Assembly: GCA_023426265.1 (NCBI GenBank)
Contig: JAFABA010000014.1
Location: 1-19,755, forward strand
Reading direction: 5' to 3'
DNA from: Bacillota bacterium
Lineage (GTDB): Bacteria > Bacillota > Clostridia > Christensenellales > CAG-138
Length of the DNA: 19,755 bases
Positions 1 through 6,647 of the stretch are shown in pieces. How positions within the stretch are numbered: the stretch's first letter is position 1; the number at the start of each line of letters is the position of its first letter. The notes under the pieces were generated by a model that saw only the letters and a program-made list of their open reading frames with translations, had not been told where the DNA came from and did no database searches. Made by a program: the position numbers and the translations under genes.

Positions 1-1061
1 TTTGCCCAGGGGTAGCCCATCAGATCCACCACCTTGAACCATTGCCGAAAATGCAAATCCTGCTGGTAGGCCACCACGTACAGGCACTTCGCGAAATCAT
101 AGGTATCCTTGCGGTAGAGAGCCGCGGCGATGTCGCGGGTGGCATAAAGCGTCGCTCCATCGGAACGCAGCACGATGCAGGGCGGCATGCTGTAATCCGA
201 CAGGTCCACCAGGTACGCGCCCTGGTCGAGCTTTAAGAGGTTGCGTTCCTCCAGCTCCTCGATCACGCGGCTCATTTTATCGTTGTAAAAACTTTCGCCC
301 GCGTAGCTGTCAAATGCGATGCCCAACAGGTCGTATACCCGGCCCACTTCCTTGAGCGTAAGCGCCTTGAACCACTCGAACAGGGAGAGCGCCTCCTCAT
401 CGCTGTCCTCAATGCGCTTGAACCAGGCGCGCGCCTCGTCGTTGAGGCGTTCGTCCTTTTCCGCTTCGTCATGGAATTTTACGTAGAGGTCCAGCAACGC
501 CCGGATGGAGTCCTGCTCCACCTGCGCACGGTTGCCCCAGCGCTTGTAGGCGACAATCAGCTTGCCGAACTGCGTGCCCCAATCGCCCAGGTGGTTGATG
601 CCCACGCAGTTGTAGCCCAGGTGCTGGTAAATGCGGTAGAGCGAATGGCCGATGACCGTGGAGCTCAAATGCCCGATATGGAACGGCTTTGCGATATTGA
701 TGGAGGAATAGTCAATGCAGATGTTGCGCGCAGCACCTTCCGTGCTGCCGCCATAATTCTCATGCTGTTCGCGCACGGCGCTAAGCACCGCCTCGGCGTA
801 GGCTTCGGGCTTGATAAAGAAATTGATATACCCGCCAACGGCTTCCGTACGCGCCACGAAGGGCGGAAGCACAAGCTTTTCGCAAAGCTCACAGGCGATG
901 GCCGGGGGCGCTTTGCGCAGGGCTTTGGAAAGTTTAAAACAGGGGAAGGCAAAGTCCCCCATGCTGCTGTCAGGGGGGATTTCGATCATGCTCTCGAACT
1001 GTTCCGCGTCCATGCCGCTGCAGGCGGCCAAAGCTGCCGAGAGCTTTTGGGGAAACTCCAT
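1..1061 (-). CDS. argS: Arginyl-tRNA synthetase, N-terminal part (cut by window edge)
   Basis: Class I aminoacyl-tRNA synthetase that charges tRNA-Arg with arginine in the cytoplasm. Translating the minus strand from the ATG at 1061 gives about 353 residues with no stop. An N-terminal additional domain (residues about 1-100, including GGYINFFI) precedes the catalytic fold. The class I HIGH signature reads PFHIGHLSS near residue 127, followed by NHLGDWGTQFGKL, a diagnostic ArgS segment. The C-terminal part, with the KMSK-like loop and anticodon-binding domain, lies beyond position 1. GAGG about ten bases upstream of the ATG serves as ribosome binding site. The gene has its own promoter at 1097-1125 and diverges from comFB. 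The long plus-strand frame at 471-1070 is a shadow of it. Identification is secure; only completeness is unknown. Confidence 0.96.
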   Translation of the reverse strand, partial: MEFPQKLSAALAACSGMDAEQFESMIEIPPDSSMGDFAFPCFKLSKALRKAPPAIACELCEKLVLPPFVARTEAVGGYINFFIKPEAYAEAVLSAVREQHENYGGSTEGAARNICIDYSSINIAKPFHIGHLSSTVIGHSLYRIYQHLGYNCVGINHLGDWGTQFGKLIVAYKRWGNRAQVEQDSIRALLDLYVKFHDEAEKDERLNDEARAWFKRIEDSDEEALSLFEWFKALTLKEVGRVYDLLGIAFDSYAGESFYNDKMSRVIEELEERNLLKLDQGAYLVDLSDYSMPPCIVLRSDGATLYATRDIAAALYRKDTYDFAKCLYVVAYQQDLHFRQWFKVVDLMGYPWA

Positions 1062-1096
1062 TTTGGATGACCTCACACTCTAAAAATCGTTCCTAT

Positions 1097-1125
1097 AGTA
1101 TAGCAGATGATAAGTAAAAGCGCAA
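1097..1125 (-). promoter_or_regulatory. Sigma-A-type promoter of argS
   Basis: Read on the minus strand: TTGCGC (-35, 1120-1125), a 17-base spacer and TATACT (-10, 1097-1102). Transcription would start near 1090, about 30 bases before the argS ATG. The same TTGCGC -35 box recurs in the SRP RNA promoter. No T-box or other leader fits in so short a 5' untranslated region. Confidence 0.65.
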
Positions 1126-1201
1126 AAAATACAGGAGAAATGCTGTGAATCATCGGTTTTTTACAAAATTCGGCAATATTCGCTTTGCGCATGTATGGCG
1201 T

Positions 1202-1346
1202 GGTGTGATATGCTAAAACTATAACAAGCCGCAGTAGGCAGAGCGTTCATTTGGAAACCAATAAAATTTACAAATGAGGGAATCCTTTTAATAAATTCGG
1301 TCATTATTGCATACAATGGTATGTTATGCTATATCAGGTGTGATAT
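1202..1346 (+). repeat. Direct repeat of GGTGTGATAT, upstream copy and promoter copy
   Basis: GGTGTGATAT occurs at 1202-1211 and again at 1337-1346, the second overlapping the -10 box of the comFB promoter. Each copy is followed by an A-rich stretch (GCTAAAAC and AATAAAC). The first copy has a TTGCGC 18 bases before TATGCT, so it may be a second, upstream promoter. A shared regulator site is equally possible. The remaining DNA between the argS promoter and comFB is AT-rich and shows nothing else I can name. Confidence 0.35.
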
Positions 1347-1349
1347 AAT
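1341..1349 (+). promoter_or_regulatory. Extended -10 promoter of comFB
   Basis: TG-A-TATAAT is a perfect extended -10 element. The best -35 at 18 bases spacing (TATGTT) is poor, which is normal for extended -10 promoters. Transcription would begin around 1356, leaving about 45 bases before the proposed TTG start at 1402. Confidence 0.55.
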
Positions 1350-1401
1350 AAACACAGAATGAATGGCAGGAACGACACGGTCTACGAAAGGGTGGTCTGT
1401 C

Positions 1402-1680
1402 TTGGCAACAAAAGCGATACCCGTCAACCTTATGGAATCCCTGGTGGAAAGCAAGCTCGAGGAACTGATGCAGCAGGAAGAAATGTGCTGCTGCGAACAG
1501 TGCCGCATGGACGTTATGGCGCTGGCGCTCAACAACCTGCCCGCCAAATATACCAGCAGCCTGAGCGGGGACATATTCACGCGCTTTCATGCGATGAGCA
1601 CGCAGTTCCAGGCGGATATCACGGCCGCTGTCCTGAAAGCCATCGCCGCTGTCCGCAGCAACCCGCGCCATCCTCAATAG
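1402..1680 (+). CDS. comFB: ComFB-family protein (small cysteine-rich, c-di-GMP receptor family)
   Basis: A 92-residue protein of the ComFB (late competence development) family. Family hallmarks are visible: NLMESLVESKLEEL near the N-terminus, a cysteine cluster CCCEQC, then DVMALALNNLPAKY. B. subtilis ComFB lies between the DNA-uptake genes comFA and comFC, and cyanobacterial members have been described as c-di-GMP receptors. The cysteines probably bind zinc (inference). I chose the TTG at 1402 because AAAGGGTGG sits at proper distance before it. The upstream in-frame ATG at 1363 has no Shine-Dalgarno sequence and adds 13 residues outside the family pattern. It is an orphan here, with no comFA or comFC beside it, so a signalling role is at least as likely as competence. 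Confidence 0.8.
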   Translation: MATKAIPVNLMESLVESKLEELMQQEEMCCCEQCRMDVMALALNNLPAKYTSSLSGDIFTRFHAMSTQFQADITAAVLKAIAAVRSNPRHPQ

Positions 1681-1747
1681 CCAGCGCCATACGGCGTAAT
1701 GTAACGGTTGACTGTAATGCCTGAACCCGCCCTGTAACATAAAAGCA

Positions 1748-1779
1748 AATGCCCCCGCAGGAAATCCTGCGGGGGCATT
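1748..1779. terminator. Intrinsic terminator between convergent comFB and lipoprotein genes
   Basis: A 15-bp perfect stem (AATGCCCCCGCAGGA and its complement) with only two unpaired loop bases; in RNA the closing pairs would open. On the minus strand it is followed by TTGCTTTT, so it mainly ends the lipoprotein transcript. The plus-strand side has only a weak U tract. Confidence 0.8.
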
Positions 1780-1799
1780 ATAGTTTCTCCCGTTTCAAG

Positions 1800-2483
1800 T
1801 TATGGGGTCGCCGTGGGTTTGGGCGTATCCTCGGGCGTGGGGAACGTACCCTCTCCTCCGGGTGCGGGCGTCATCAGCGCCGCGGCTTCTTCCGCTGTAA
1901 TGAAGGTGACGTCGGTTTCCTTCATGTAGCGCTGCAGCGTGCCGTTGTAAACGACATGCAGGTATCCGTTGAGCGCGCGCAGGACCTTCACAAGATCGCC
2001 CTCCTTGAGTTTGACCTCCGAAAGGTCGGTCTCGGAGAGGGATTTATACAGCTGCGCCTCGGGTACCGATACCTTGGCCCACCGCATGTTGTGCGGCCGG
2101 GGCGGCTCGCCCAGCGTGACAAGGTCTTCCTTGATATAGGCGGTTACGCCTTCGTAATGTACCATGTACCAGCCATCCTTGAGGGACATCACGTCAAACT
2201 CCACATTCTCCCCCAGGATGTCGAGCACATCCGCGGAGGTAGCAGGCTCCGCGCGCAGGTTCACGCCTTCGCCGTTGCAGTACCCCTTGGCGGGGAATGT
2301 GACCGGTGTGGACGCGGGCACCGGCGTATAGGCCGGTGCTGCGACGGCTGCCGAGGACGGAGATGCGGGCGAAGCGCTGGGCGTGGGCTTTGGCGTGGCT
2401 TCGTCCGCAGAGGAGGCGGGCTTACAGGCAAAGGCCGTAAACAAAAGCAGCAGGACGAGGATCAAGCAGGCAATCTTTTTCAC
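1800..2483 (-). CDS. SH3-domain lipoprotein, Pro/Ser/Thr-rich linker
   Basis: A 227-residue exported protein of unknown specific role. Residues 1-20 form a lipoprotein signal peptide (MKK, hydrophobic core, FTAFAC with Cys20 as lipid site). Residues 21-62 are a low-complexity Pro/Ala/Ser/Thr linker typical of surface lipoproteins. Residues about 66-127 form a bacterial SH3 domain (GVNLRAEPATSADVLDIL, then GWYMVHYEGVTAYI). Residues about 130-195 look like a second, weaker SH3-like unit (LKEGDLVKVLRALNGYLHV), and the C-terminus is again Thr/Pro-rich. SH3b domains usually bind cell-wall peptides, so attachment to peptidoglycan outside the membrane is likely (inference). Start is GTG at 2483, with AAGGAG eight bases upstream. 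It is monocistronic, between its own promoter and the terminator at 1748-1779. Confidence 0.85.
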   Translation of the reverse strand: MKKIACLILVLLLLFTAFACKPASSADEATPKPTPSASPASPSSAAVAAPAYTPVPASTPVTFPAKGYCNGEGVNLRAEPATSADVLDILGENVEFDVMSLKDGWYMVHYEGVTAYIKEDLVTLGEPPRPHNMRWAKVSVPEAQLYKSLSETDLSEVKLKEGDLVKVLRALNGYLHVVYNGTLQRYMKETDVTFITAEEAAALMTPAPGGEGTFPTPEDTPKPTATP

Positions 2484-2536
2484 GTGCTCAACTCCTTAGA
2501 GTAAATTTGGCTTTTGTGGAAACCTGTTCTACAACC

Positions 2537-2566
2537 ATAATACCCCTTTTTGTTAAAATGATACAA
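2537..2566 (-). promoter_or_regulatory. Promoter of the SH3 lipoprotein gene
   Basis: On the minus strand TTGTAT (2561-2566), 18-base spacer and TATTAT (2537-2542). A start point near 2530 leaves a leader of about 47 bases to the GTG at 2483. Confidence 0.5.
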
Positions 2567-2668
2567 GCATGGCAATGCATCATTTTTGCAAAAAAATCAC
2601 CGTATGGAAACGGGTTGCAAAGCGCGAAGAACTTTTACGAACACAGCGGGTTTCCCTAACCGGCAGGC

Positions 2669-2697
2669 TTGTCCGGGCACGACATTTGCGGTATAGT
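2669..2697 (+). promoter_or_regulatory. Promoter of sdaAB-sdaAA
   Basis: TTGTCC (2669-2674), a 17-base spacer and TATAGT (2692-2697). The transcript would start near 2704, so the leader is only about 20 bases and ends in the AGGAGG site at 2713-2718. No riboswitch fits in that space. The rest of 2484-2668 holds the divergent lipoprotein promoter and A/T-rich sequence. Confidence 0.6.
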
Positions 2698-2723
2698 GGG
2701 AAAAGGAATGTCAGGAGGAAGCC

Positions 2724-3386
2724 ATGGCGGATTATAGCGTATTTGATATCATCGGGCCCAGGATGACGGGGCCATCTAGTTCCCATACGGCGGGCGCATG
2801 CCGCCTTGCCAACACGGCCCGGCGCATTGCTGGGGAGGATATTTTGGCCGTAACGTTTACGCTCTATGGCTCGTTTGCCAAGACAGGCGCAGGCCATGGA
2901 ACGGATAAGGCGCTTATTGCGGGAATATTGGGTATGCTGCCCGACGATCCGGGCATTATCAGTGCATATGAATCGGCGGAACGGGCGGGTGTCGGCGTTT
3001 CCTTTTCTTACAGTGAGGAAATCCCGCACCATCCCAATACGGTACGCAGCCGTATCACCGGAAAAAGCGGCAGGGTGACCGAGGTGGTGGGCGAATCCAT
3101 CGGCGGCGGCAACATCCGCATTGTGGAGATCAACGGCCTGGATGTGGAACTCACGGGAGAGTATCCCACGCTTATCATCCGGTACCAGGATGTCCCGGGC
3201 GTTGTGGCGGTGGTGACGCACGTACTGGCGCAGCACCATATCAACATCGCGTTCATGCGCGTGTTCCGCCACGGAAAGGGCGCGGACGCTTACATGATTA
3301 TCGAGACCGATCAGGCGGTGGAGCTTGCTACGCGCAATCTCATCATGGGGCTTGCGGACGGCATTACGGCCGTGTACGCCGTTTAA
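2724..3386 (+). CDS. sdaAB: L-serine dehydratase, iron-sulfur type, beta subunit
   Basis: Beta subunit of the oxygen-labile [4Fe-4S] L-serine dehydratase, which deaminates L-serine to pyruvate and ammonia in the cytoplasm. The 220-residue length fits the separate-subunit form of Bacillus and Clostridia. Residues 16-24 carry the family signature GPSSSHTAG, and residues about 48-62 the conserved GSFAKTGAGHGTDKA. Residues about 148-220 form an ACT domain (YPTLIIRYQDVPGVVAVV), the likely site of serine sensing in this enzyme class. The ATG lies six bases after AGGAGG. The alpha subunit follows after nine bases, so the two are co-transcribed and probably translated in balance. Confidence 0.97.
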   Translation: MADYSVFDIIGPRMTGPSSSHTAGACRLANTARRIAGEDILAVTFTLYGSFAKTGAGHGTDKALIAGILGMLPDDPGIISAYESAERAGVGVSFSYSEEIPHHPNTVRSRITGKSGRVTEVVGESIGGGNIRIVEINGLDVELTGEYPTLIIRYQDVPGVVAVVTHVLAQHHINIAFMRVFRHGKGADAYMIIETDQAVELATRNLIMGLADGITAVYAV

Positions 3387-3395
3387 GGAGGCAAT

Positions 3396-4286
3396 ATGGT
3401 GGATTTTCGCACCGGCACGGAACTTCTTTCCGTTTGTAAAGAGCAGGGGGTTCCCATTTCGGAGGCCATGCAGCTCAGGGAAGAGCACAGAAGCGAGCTC
3501 GATCGCGCCACGATCCGCAGGGAGATGAAAAAGAACCTTGCGGTCATGCAGGAAGGCGTCGAGCGCGGGCTTCGCGGGGACGTCCGTTCGTTGAGCGGGC
3601 TTTCGGGCGGGGACGCGGCCCGGCTGCTCCGGCATGCGCCGGACGCTCTCTTGGGAGCGGATGCCGCGCATGCCGCCGCTGCCGCAATGGCGGTCGTGGA
3701 GGTGAACGCTTCCATGGGCCGCATCGTCGCAGCGCCTACGGCGGGCGCTTCCGGCATATTGCCGGGCGTGCTCGTGTCGCTTGGTGAAAGACGCGGATGG
3801 GGGGCGGAAGCGCTCGTTGACGCGCTGTTTACTGCGGGGGCGGTCGGCATGCTGATTGCCAGCCACGCCACCATCGCGGGAGCAGATGGCGGTTGTCAGG
3901 CGGAAACGGGCTCCGGAGCAGCGATGGCTGCCGCGGCGCTGGTGGAGTTAGGCGGCGGTACGCCGGAAATGGCGCTCCATGCGGCGGCGATTTCATTGAA
4001 AAACGTGCTGGGCCTTGTGTGCGATCCCGTGGGGGGACTGGTGGAGTGCCCATGCATCAAGCGCAACGCCATCGGTGCTGTCAACGCGCTCTTGAGCGCG
4101 GATCTCGCGCTCGCGGGCGTCGTTTCCCACATCCCGTTTGACGAGGTGGTGGGCGCCATGCGCGCGGTGGGCGCCGTGATGCGGCCGGAGCTAAGGGAAA
4201 CCGCATTGGGCGGGCTTGCGGCTACGCCTACCGGCTGTGAGATGGCGGCGCGCCTGCGCGAAGGCAAGACGCTGGAAGGATTTTAG
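3396..4286 (+). CDS. sdaAA: L-serine dehydratase, iron-sulfur type, alpha subunit
   Basis: Catalytic alpha subunit (296 residues, normal length) that binds the [4Fe-4S] cluster; the cluster iron acts as Lewis acid in removing the serine hydroxyl. Cys167 (GGCQAETG), Cys209 (GLVCDPVGGL) and Cys220 (ECPCIKRN) are spaced by 42 and 11 residues, as expected for the three cluster ligands of this family. Cys218 is an additional cysteine. Conserved APTAGASGILPG near residues 113-124 and SHATIAGADGG just before Cys167 are also present. AAGGAGG precedes the ATG. It is the second and last gene of the operon, ended by the terminator at 4337-4379. Serine catabolism to pyruvate is a typical fermentative role in anaerobes. 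Confidence 0.97.
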   Translation: MVDFRTGTELLSVCKEQGVPISEAMQLREEHRSELDRATIRREMKKNLAVMQEGVERGLRGDVRSLSGLSGGDAARLLRHAPDALLGADAAHAAAAAMAVVEVNASMGRIVAAPTAGASGILPGVLVSLGERRGWGAEALVDALFTAGAVGMLIASHATIAGADGGCQAETGSGAAMAAAALVELGGGTPEMALHAAAISLKNVLGLVCDPVGGLVECPCIKRNAIGAVNALLSADLALAGVVSHIPFDEVVGAMRAVGAVMRPELRETALGGLAATPTGCEMAARLREGKTLEGF

Positions 4287-4336
4287 TATTGTTGAAATAC
4301 GATCAGGAAACGTGAACCAGTATTTCTATATAGATG

Positions 4337-4379
4337 AAAAAAGTATGCCGGTGGTTGCAGCCACCGGCATACTTTTTTT
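4337..4379. terminator. Strong bidirectional intrinsic terminator after sdaAA
   Basis: A perfect 14-bp stem (4341-4354 with 4361-4374) and 6-base loop. Six A precede it and an unbroken T run follows, so it works on both strands: for sda on plus, and against read-through on minus. Confidence 0.92.
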
Positions 4380-4380
4380 G

Positions 4381-4614
4381 TCGAAGAACGGTAAATGTCT
4401 TCTTCAAAGCTGAAAAACTTATCCCCAATAGGGGGTGTGGGGGATCGCAGCAGAGGTTCCGGGGTTCTAAAATCGATTCACAGGGTCGATTTTTGGCTTC
4501 GTCACCGAACCCGCTCCCCTTCGGGAAGCCCACATTTCATTCCGATTTGACGACATGCGCGTGAAATCGGCGGAAAAAATGCCGCCATGAGCGGCTTTTA
4601 ACCTGCCAGAAAAC
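4381..4614. other. Gene-free stretch rich in inverted repeats
   Basis: No convincing gene: the short frames here lack ribosome binding sites and family features. Visible structure includes AAAATCGA/TCGATTTT (4469-4476 with 4486-4493), a wider GGGTTC/GAACCC pairing around it, CCGATTT/AAATCGG (4542-4548 with 4564-4570), and GCCGC/GCGGC followed by TTTT at about 4581-4599. It could be a decayed repeat or an unrecognised structured RNA. It is isolated by terminators on both sides (4337-4379 and 4615-4643). Confidence 0.4.
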
Positions 4615-4643
4615 CCGCTATAAGTCCGTAGGACTTATAGCGG
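4615..4643 (-). terminator. Terminator of the pyrophosphatase gene
   Basis: A perfect 13-bp inverted repeat (CCGCTATAAGTCC and its complement) with a 3-base loop, starting five bases after the stop codon. On the minus strand it is followed by GGGTTTTCT, a short U tract. Confidence 0.8.
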
Positions 4644-4647
4644 TATT

Positions 4648-6279
4648 CTATAATTCTTCTTCCATTGACATAATGAGCGGTACCACCTGTTTTTTGCGGG
4701 ACAACACGCCCGGCAAAAACACCGCCTCCTCCGTCTGCTCCAGCGAATACGCCTTAAAGAAGATATCCCTGCGCTCGCCCGCAAGCAGCGCAAGGGAGCC
4801 GCCAAGGTGCAGGTTCGTTACCAACAGAATTAAAAGACTCAGCCCGTTTTTGCTGCAATGGTAATCCATGCGTTCCAACAACTCCGGCATCAGATCGTTG
4901 AGGCTTTCGGATTCTATGGAATACACCTGCGCGATGCCGATGCGGTACTTGGAGACTTTAAATTCCTTGAAATCTCCTGTGATGATTTCATCCGACGTCT
5001 TGCCCCGGAGGTTGGACCCGGCGTTGATGATTTTGATCGCGAGATCGTCGATTACCACGTCCGCGATGGGCGCAAGCATCTGTGCGGCGCTGATATCCTG
5101 CGGGGTACAGGTGGGGGAATTGAAGTTGAGCGTATCCGAAAGTATGGCGGAAAGCAGGAGTCCCGCCGTATCCTGCGGAATCGGAACTTTATTTGCTTCA
5201 TACAGGGACGCGATAATTGTCGCGGTGCTGCCCACCGGCTCGTTTTTCATTAAGATCGGGTTGTTCGTCTGGATATCCCCCAGGCGGTGATGATCGATGA
5301 TCTCCAGGATTTCCGCCTCCTCAATGCCCGGGGCGGTCTGGCTGCGCTCGTTGTGGTCCACCAATATGGCCTGCTTCCGGCTTCTGGAAAGCAGGTGGTA
5401 GCGGGAAATCATGCCGCTGACGCGGCCCTCTCCGTCCAGCACCGGGTAGTTGCGGTAACGGGTCTTGGTCATGCGCTCCTTTACGTCGTCCTTAAATTCG
5501 TCCTGCCGCACCGTCACAAGGTGGTCTTTGGACATGACGAATGAAACGGGGATGCTCTGCTTTAACCGCATGGCCGCAATAAACGTATCGTGCGCGGTCA
5601 CCATAATATCGCACCCGTGCTCTTTCGCGTAGGCAATGTCCGCATCCGCGGGCAAAAGCCCGCAGGTGCATACGATCAGCTGCGCGCCGCCCGAAGCGGC
5701 CTCACGGATGTTTTCCGGAATATTGGCGATTACGATGTCCCGGGGGCACAGGTAGGAACGTACCTTCTCATGTTCCTGGGCGGCGATGATGAGGCGGCCG
5801 GTCAATAGGCGCGTGGAGGGTTCCCCCAAAAGTAGCGTGGCTTCGAGCGTTTCCACAATATTTTCGTATGTTGCGCCGCTTACCGAAAGCAGCGTGTCGT
5901 TGACGGTCTCCATAAAGTTGCGCGTGATGTCGGAGAGTGTGGCAACGCCCAGTAAACGCCGGTCCCCGTCCACAACGGAGAGCGTCTTGCGCTGATGCTT
6001 TTGCATCAGATCCCAGGCGGTCCGCACGGAAGCCGAAGGCGCAACGCACACGGCCTCGTCGATCGACAGGTCGCTCACCTGCGTCCGGATGGTATCGAGC
6101 GTTCCGGGCTCGTCCACATGAAAATACTGCAATATGAATTTTGTTTCATTGTTTAACGGCCCAAGCTTTACGGGGACGGCGTTTATGCCCTGCGCCTGCT
6201 TGAGCCTCGCGTAGGCGAGGGAGGCGCAGATGGTATCGCTGTCCGGGTTCCTGTGGCCAAATATGTATACCTTGCTCAT
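4648..6279 (-). CDS. ppaC: Manganese-dependent inorganic pyrophosphatase with CBS-DRTGG-CBS regulatory insert
   Basis: Family II soluble pyrophosphatase hydrolysing PPi to two phosphates, of the nucleotide-regulated CBS-PPase subtype (543 residues, as expected). Residues 9-15 give the metal motif HRNPDSD. An insert follows: CBS repeat 1 (about 68-125), a DRTGG domain (about 140-245) and CBS repeat 2 (about 247-300). The DHH catalytic part resumes with VDHNE (about 306) and IDHH (about 327), and the DHHA2 C-terminal lobe ends in SRKKQVVPLI. In characterised enzymes AMP/ADP inhibit and diadenosine polyphosphates activate through the CBS pair; that is family knowledge. I chose the ATG at 6279 because AGGAG lies six bases upstream and the family N-terminus (SKVYIFGH) begins there. 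The longer frame to 6495 only runs into repeat DNA. Confidence 0.95.
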   Translation of the reverse strand: MSKVYIFGHRNPDSDTICASLAYARLKQAQGINAVPVKLGPLNNETKFILQYFHVDEPGTLDTIRTQVSDLSIDEAVCVAPSASVRTAWDLMQKHQRKTLSVVDGDRRLLGVATLSDITRNFMETVNDTLLSVSGATYENIVETLEATLLLGEPSTRLLTGRLIIAAQEHEKVRSYLCPRDIVIANIPENIREAASGGAQLIVCTCGLLPADADIAYAKEHGCDIMVTAHDTFIAAMRLKQSIPVSFVMSKDHLVTVRQDEFKDDVKERMTKTRYRNYPVLDGEGRVSGMISRYHLLSRSRKQAILVDHNERSQTAPGIEEAEILEIIDHHRLGDIQTNNPILMKNEPVGSTATIIASLYEANKVPIPQDTAGLLLSAILSDTLNFNSPTCTPQDISAAQMLAPIADVVIDDLAIKIINAGSNLRGKTSDEIITGDFKEFKVSKYRIGIAQVYSIESESLNDLMPELLERMDYHCSKNGLSLLILLVTNLHLGGSLALLAGERRDIFFKAYSLEQTEEAVFLPGVLSRKKQVVPLIMSMEEEL

Positions 6280-6312
6280 GCTGCTCCTGTCGGGATCAAA
6301 ATTCGTGCATCC

Positions 6313-6341
6313 ACTATACCATGTTGGGGAGCGGTTTGGAA
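6313..6341 (-). promoter_or_regulatory. Candidate promoter of the pyrophosphatase gene
   Basis: On the minus strand TATAGT (6313-6318) is a good -10 in the context GGTATAGTGGA, almost identical to that of the sda promoter. The -35 at 17 bases (TTCCAA, 6336-6341) is weak. The leader would be about 30 bases. Confidence 0.45.
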
Positions 6342-6390
6342 GGTATATGCACTGCAAAACATAAATCAAGGGGCGGTTGCACTCGACTAA

Positions 6391-6555
6391 GCCTCCCTCT
6401 GATGAGGGAGGTGGCACGGCGTAGCCGTGCGCCCTCCGGCGGGGGCACGCCTGCGGCACTAGGCCTGCGGGCCGTCGCGGGGGAGAGAAAAGCATGTGTT
6501 TGCAGGCTTCTCTCTCTCAGCCGGTTTGCCGACAGCTCCCTCGTCAGAGGGAACC
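6391..6555. repeat. MITE-like element with imperfect terminal inverted repeats
   Basis: The left end (6391-6420) and the complement of the right end (6528-6555) match over about 28 bases with few differences. The left end is itself a hairpin (CCTCCCTC-TGAT-GAGGGAGG), and the right end is a near-hairpin of the same kind. The middle is GC-rich, with CACGGC-GTAGCCGTG and a GAGAGAAAAGC/GGCTTCTCTCTC pairing. No transposase is encoded. The end sequences resemble a widespread intergenic repeat I associate with gut Clostridia (from memory, not checked). It sits between the pyrophosphatase promoter and the next gene's terminator. Confidence 0.6.
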
Positions 6556-6580
6556 GAATAATGTTTTCACGGTAATCAAT

Positions 6581-6624
6581 AAAAATACGGGGATGGTACG
6601 CTTTTTGCTGCGACATCCCCGTAT
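6581..6624 (-). terminator. Terminator of the solute-binding-like gene
   Basis: ATACGGGGATG (6585-6595) pairs with 6614-6624 across an 18-base loop. On the minus strand the stem is followed by TTTTTATT. It lies 23 bases after the stop codon at 6648. Confidence 0.75.
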
Positions 6625-6647
6625 GGATATGTGGTTTGCGCATTTGA

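Noticed and set aside
471..1070. 199-codon plus frame opposite argS
   Set aside because: The minus strand encodes an unmistakable ArgS there; the plus frame has no motif.
2580..3866. Long minus-strand frame of 428 codons opposite sdaAB and sdaAA
   Set aside because: Its translation has no family features, is Arg/His-rich as expected of an antisense shadow, and overlaps two certain genes.
4303..4564. Two 76-codon frames on opposite strands after sdaAA
   Set aside because: Both run through the strong sda terminator and have no ribosome binding site or homology.
6280..6495. N-terminal extension of the pyrophosphatase by 72 codons
   Set aside because: It reads through the promoter and the MITE-like repeat, while AGGAG plus ATG at 6279 fits the family N-terminus.
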